Positions 60,895 through 64,000 of a stretch of DNA of 64,000 bases are shown here, in pieces. The notes beneath the pieces were generated by a model, which was not told where the DNA came from, searched no databases, and worked only from the letters and a program-made list of their open reading frames with translations. Positions within the stretch are counted from its first letter, which is position 1. Every line of letters begins with the position of its first letter. Source of the stretch: Brevibacterium sp. HMSC07C04 (GTDB taxonomy: Bacteria > Actinomycetota > Actinomycetes > Actinomycetales > Brevibacteriaceae); NCBI RefSeq assembly GCF_001815905.1, contig NZ_KV823280.1:100125-164124 (forward strand), in the 5' to 3' direction. A program made the translations under genes and the position numbers.

Positions 60895-61356
60895 ATGATC
60901 GAAGCACTTCAGAACTTCACGCAGTCACTGCCCGAATGGGCCCGATGGGCCGGAGTCATGCTCATTGCCGCACTGCCTTTCGTTGAATCCTACGGCGGAT
61001 CCGCTGTGGGCATCATCGCTGGCGTCCACCCTGTTGTCGCGGTGACTTCCGCAGTCATCGGCAACACAGTGTCAATGCTCGTTCTGGTTTTCGGCGCACA
61101 CAGTCTGCGTCGCCGCTTTGCCAAACGCGAACCCAAACGCAGCACACAGCGTCTGCGCAAAATGTTCGACCGCTGGGGCGTTCCCGGCGTCAGCCTGCTC
61201 GGGCAGACGGTCCTGCCCAGTCAGATCACATCAATGGCAATGGTTTCCTTTGGCGCTTCGCGCAATGTTGTTGCCGTATGGCAGATCATTTCGATTGCCG
61301 TGTGGGGCATCCTGTTTGGGGTTCTGACAGTCGCTGGATTCAATCTTCTGGGCTGA
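60895..61356 (+). CDS. Small multidrug export (Sm_multidrug_ex) family membrane protein
   Basis: 153 residues, four or five hydrophobic segments. WAGVMLIAALPFVESYGGSAVG with its membrane glutamate, IAGVHPVVAVTSAVIGN and the loop FDRWGVPGVSLLGQTVLPSQ match PF06695. Members are annotated as export proteins with little experimental support; the fold is related to DedA-like proteins. GGAGG stands upstream of ATG 60895. Divergent TetR regulation supports inducible export. Confidence 0.88.
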   Translation: MIEALQNFTQSLPEWARWAGVMLIAALPFVESYGGSAVGIIAGVHPVVAVTSAVIGNTVSMLVLVFGAHSLRRRFAKREPKRSTQRLRKMFDRWGVPGVSLLGQTVLPSQITSMAMVSFGASRNVVAVWQIISIAVWGILFGVLTVAGFNLLG

Positions 61357-61390
61357 AGACGGACTCAGGCAGCCCTCTTGACCGCACCAC

Positions 61391-61434
61391 GCCCGAGGTG
61401 AACGCACGGTATTGTCCGTGCGTTCACCTCGGGC
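61391..61434 (+). terminator. Terminator of the export gene
   Basis: Perfect 19-bp stem GCCCGAGGTGAACGCACGG (61391-61409) with 61416-61434 and a six-base loop. Confidence 0.88.
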
Positions 61435-61520
61435 TTGCCGCCGGGCCAACCACCGGCCAGCATCCAGCCACTCTTTGCGCGTGCAATAGGTCCGATGAAC
61501 AATCTTCTGAGGAGCACAGC

Positions 61521-61862
61521 ATGAGCTTCGCGAGCACTGTCGGCCGCTTCGCGATCGGCACGGCTGTCCTTACCGCCCTGGCTGTGTCTGGTGCCGCACC
61601 GGCTTCAGCGGCACCAGACCAGACGGAACAGATCATGGCAGGCGGCGCCTCGACGACGGAATCAAAGGCAGCCGTCCCTCAGCACTTTGGCAGCCCACCG
61701 GATGTCGAGAGCATTCGCGCTGTCTACGACGGCGGCGGAAGCTCACTTCCGCAGACGACAACTGAACTCACAGTTGCGGCCGCTGTTGCCGGCGGTCTGC
61801 TGACCACCGGTGCCGCGGCGGTGTTCGCCGGTCGGCGCAAACGCACAGCCGCCGAAGCCTGA
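61521..61862 (+). CDS. Small cell-wall-anchored protein with LPQTT sorting motif
   Basis: 113 residues from ATG 61521 with AGGAG upstream. Signal peptide (MSFASTVGRFAIG and on, ending ASAAP), a mature part of only 45 residues without a known domain, then LPQTT (76-80), a membrane helix and RRKR. The end is that of a sortase substrate, but the fifth residue is Thr where LPXTG has Gly. Start (MSFAST) and end (VFAGRRKR) resemble those of the phosphatase encoded next, so the two may be related by partial duplication. Confidence 0.8.
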   Translation: MSFASTVGRFAIGTAVLTALAVSGAAPASAAPDQTEQIMAGGASTTESKAAVPQHFGSPPDVESIRAVYDGGGSSLPQTTTELTVAAAVAGGLLTTGAAAVFAGRRKRTAAEA

Positions 61863-61921
61863 GATTCAAAACCGCGAGACTCTAATGTGGAAGTCCGCCG
61901 TTCACAGTGGCGAATTGACGC

Positions 61922-61933
61922 GAAGTTAACTTC
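61922..61933. promoter_or_regulatory. Perfect palindrome upstream of the phosphatase gene
   Basis: GAAGTTAACTTC, with CG pairs one base beyond each end, 82 bases before the phosphatase start. Neighbouring CTTCACGCTCGCTTCGC resembles a pair of 11-base direct repeats of the actinobacterial Pho-box type, but only loosely. Confidence 0.4.
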
Positions 61934-61977
61934 ACGCTCGCTTCGCAGATAGCCCGCGGTCAAGCCCCTTCGATGAG

Positions 61978-62001
61978 GTTGTAGAGACAGGCAACTACAA
62001 C
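61978..62001 (+). promoter_or_regulatory. Inverted repeat in the phosphatase leader
   Basis: GTTGTAG and CTACAAC separated by ten bases end just before the ribosome site GAAGGA. It could be an operator or a hairpin that affects translation. Confidence 0.4.
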
Positions 62002-62014
62002 TTGAAGGAACGCA

Positions 62015-63940
62015 ATGAGCTTCGCATCAACCGCTCGCAGAGCACTCGGCGGCGCGGTCGTCTGCACTGTGGCCGGCTCCACGGGCTTCGCCGCACCCGC
62101 CATGGCCGAACCGCAGTCCGAACCGCGCAACATCATCATCATGATCGGCGACGGCATGGGCTTCAACCACGTTGACGCCTCCAGCCTCTACACAAACGGC
62201 AAAACCAACTGGCAGATTCAGGGCAAGCCCGGAGAGAAGATAGCCAAGCAGGACGGCTACGGAAAAACACCGTCGCAGGTATACGAGGGCTTCGACGTGC
62301 AGCTTTCTATGAAGCACCCCTCACTCGACTCCCCCGAATACAAGAGCGAAGACGCCTGGGGCGATTTCGGCTGGGCCAACAACAACCCCACAGATTCGGC
62401 AGCCTCGGGCACCGCACTTGCCACCGGCAAGAAAACCCACAACGGCTACCTGGGCATCGACGGAAAGAAGAACCCCGTCAAGAACGCCGCTGAGCACGCG
62501 CACGAAACCGGCCGGGCAACCGGCGTCGTGTCATCGGTGCCTTTCGGCCATGCGACCCCAGCAGCATGGGGCGCTCACGTCAACAGCCGCAAAGACAACC
62601 ACAAAATCGCGCAGCAGATGATCGACGGTTCGCTCGACGTGGTCATGGGCGCAGGCCACCCGAAGTTCGACGATGACGCCAAGCCGCGCGAAGCAAAGTG
62701 GGACTGGCTGACAGAAGATCAGTACACCGGCCTTCAAAAGGACGGTTCGGGACGCACATTCGTCGAGGATTCAAACGGCATTGACGCCATTGCCCGCGGA
62801 GAAAACGTTCCCGAACGCCTGTTCGGCCTCGCTCCCGTCGCCGAAACACTCCAGTTCAACCGATCCAGCCTGGCTGCAGCCGAACCGCGAAACACCAACA
62901 ACGGTCGCGTTGACGGTCAGCCGATCACCGGCGACGCACCTCTGCCGGGCGAGGCAAAGAAGAACGACGTCGTATCGCTGGAGAACATGACAAAGGCCGC
63001 TTTGAACGTCCTGTCGCAGGACGAAGACGGCTTCTTCACCATGATCGAAGGAGGTGCAATCGACTGGGCCGGCCACGGCAACGCCACCGTCGGCAACCTG
63101 GAAGAAATGGACGACTTCAACAAGTCCGTGGAAGCCGTCACCGACTGGGTTGAAAAGAACTCCAGTTGGGAGGAAACCCTCCTGATTGTGACCGCGGATC
63201 ACGAAACCGGCTACCTCAACGGTGCTGTGAACAGCTCCACCGACGAAGAAGCTGCCGGTGAGGGCACGCCCAGTGAGGGTGCGACCGATGACAGCACATC
63301 TGACGACAGCGCCACTGAAGAGAATCCTGCTGCCCCTGCTGCTTTCGGTGTTCCTGCGGCAGCGGCACCGTCGCCTTCGGAAGCAGACAAGGCGGACACC
63401 AAACAGTGGGCGCCGATGACTGGTGAGAAGGGCGCCCTCCCCGTCGACAGCTGGAACTCCCCAGAGCACACCAATCACCTGGTTCCGTTCTTCACCCAGG
63501 GCGCTGGTGCTGACAGCGTCGGCAATTACGTGAAAGGCACCGACCCCGTGCGCGGGGACTACATCGACAACACCGACGTAGCCAACATTTCGTTCGACCT
63601 TATGAAGGAATCGAGCGAAGACCCCTCTGATAAGCCCACCAAGCAGCCGGAGGGCAGCGATTCCGAGAAACCGGCAGAGGAACCCCGCGAAGACGAACAG
63701 TCAAACAGCGAGGCACCGCGGAACGAGCAGCGTGAGGACGACGATTCCTCACCGGCTTCGGATGACGAGGCATCGGAAACACCCGCTGCAGCGGGCACCA
63801 GCTCGAACAGCGGCGACGGTGCGCTCCCCCGCACAGGTACGGAGATCGGCGCAGCAGCTGCAATCGCAGCAGGCCTGTTGGCAGCTGGCACCGCAGCCGT
63901 GCTGGTCGGCAGGCGCAAGCGCGAAGCTGCCGACGCCTGA
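62015..63940 (+). CDS. LPXTG-anchored alkaline phosphatase (PhoA family)
   Basis: 641 residues from ATG 62015, GAAGGA upstream. Signal peptide to about residue 31. PhoA-type sites: IIMIGDGMG (Asp46), NPTDSAASGTA (catalytic Ser128), EGGAIDWAGHGN (Glu345, Asp350, His354), TADHETGY (Asp395, His396) and HTNHLVP (His488). Between the last two lies an acidic Ser/Thr/Ala-rich insert (about 405-463). A second such stretch (about 545-600) leads to LPRTG (604-608), a helix and RRKR, so sortase should fix it to the wall. It releases phosphate from monoesters outside the cell, probably under phosphate control. Confidence 0.95.
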   Translation: MSFASTARRALGGAVVCTVAGSTGFAAPAMAEPQSEPRNIIIMIGDGMGFNHVDASSLYTNGKTNWQIQGKPGEKIAKQDGYGKTPSQVYEGFDVQLSMKHPSLDSPEYKSEDAWGDFGWANNNPTDSAASGTALATGKKTHNGYLGIDGKKNPVKNAAEHAHETGRATGVVSSVPFGHATPAAWGAHVNSRKDNHKIAQQMIDGSLDVVMGAGHPKFDDDAKPREAKWDWLTEDQYTGLQKDGSGRTFVEDSNGIDAIARGENVPERLFGLAPVAETLQFNRSSLAAAEPRNTNNGRVDGQPITGDAPLPGEAKKNDVVSLENMTKAALNVLSQDEDGFFTMIEGGAIDWAGHGNATVGNLEEMDDFNKSVEAVTDWVEKNSSWEETLLIVTADHETGYLNGAVNSSTDEEAAGEGTPSEGATDDSTSDDSATEENPAAPAAFGVPAAAAPSPSEADKADTKQWAPMTGEKGALPVDSWNSPEHTNHLVPFFTQGAGADSVGNYVKGTDPVRGDYIDNTDVANISFDLMKESSEDPSDKPTKQPEGSDSEKPAEEPREDEQSNSEAPRNEQREDDDSSPASDDEASETPAAAGTSSNSGDGALPRTGTEIGAAAAIAAGLLAAGTAAVLVGRRKREAADA

Positions 63941-63977
63941 TCGACGGGCTCAGTCAACAGCAGCCTGATATAAGGGC

Positions 63978-64000
63978 GGGCCTCGGGAAACCCGAGGCCC
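63978..64000 (+). terminator. Terminator of the alkaline phosphatase gene (at window edge)
   Basis: 10-bp stem GGGCCTCGGG with complement CCCGAGGCCC and AAA loop, cut off by the window end so the stem may be longer. Confidence 0.75.

Noticed and set aside
1..64000. CRISPR arrays, insertion sequences, tRNA or rRNA genes
   Set aside because: No regularly spaced repeats, transposase motifs, or tRNA/rRNA-like sequences were recognised in the gaps; almost the whole window is coding.

Overview
The window looks like chromosomal DNA of a high-GC actinobacterium of the Mycobacteriales, most likely Corynebacterium or a close relative. The signs are mycothiol biosynthesis (mshB), LGFP-repeat cell-wall protein, monomeric NADP isocitrate dehydrogenase, 7Fe ferredoxin next to dapC, a FolP2-type protein, a near-consensus DtxR box, a CRP/GlxR-like site, many GTG starts, GTGA/ATGA overlaps and two apparently leaderless promoters. 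The genus is an inference. I saw no rRNA, tRNA, insertion sequence, prophage or CRISPR array.

Region 0-14 kb is a housekeeping block on mostly the minus strand: end of mrp, tatB, O-methyltransferase, DUF3117, a GT-C-like membrane protein, DivIVA-like protein, folP2-like, LOG protein, gltA, dapC-fdxA, GNAT, VanW-like protein, mshB fused to a membrane domain, and typA. Its order resembles a condensed mycobacterial segment that lacks several genes usually found there. Region 14-25 kb holds a paired SMR transporter, a tdk-hydrolase-Old Yellow Enzyme group, icd, LapA-domain and ABM proteins, a secreted LGFP amidase, a PIG-L deacetylase and a patatin. Region 25-41 kb carries tpx, sufE-sulfurtransferase, apt, a macro-domain protein, a BCCT transporter, an aldo/keto reductase, a Tat-exported cutinase-like hydrolase, a stray trpF coupled to a YchJ-like gene and a DAACS symporter, an MHS transporter, and an operon of lipoprotein, OmpA-like protein, response regulator and histidine kinase.

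Region 41-52 kb is the most interesting stretch: nine minus-strand genes encode a complete Dpp/Opp peptide ABC importer with a C-terminally anchored binding protein, an LD-carboxypeptidase, a DUF819 membrane protein, a leaderless class-A beta-lactamase-fold protein, an M19 dipeptidase and a class I amidotransferase. Together they suggest import and intracellular breakdown of cell-wall peptides. A GlxR-like site lies in the gap between this operon and a divergent butanediol dehydrogenase.

Region 53-64 kb contains purU, a DtxR-box-controlled siderophore uptake operon (binding protein, two permeases, ATPase, siderophore-interacting protein), an acetamidase/formamidase, a TetR regulator divergent from a small multidrug export protein with two matching operators, and two cell-wall-anchored proteins with related ends: a small LPQTT protein and a large LPRTG alkaline phosphatase.
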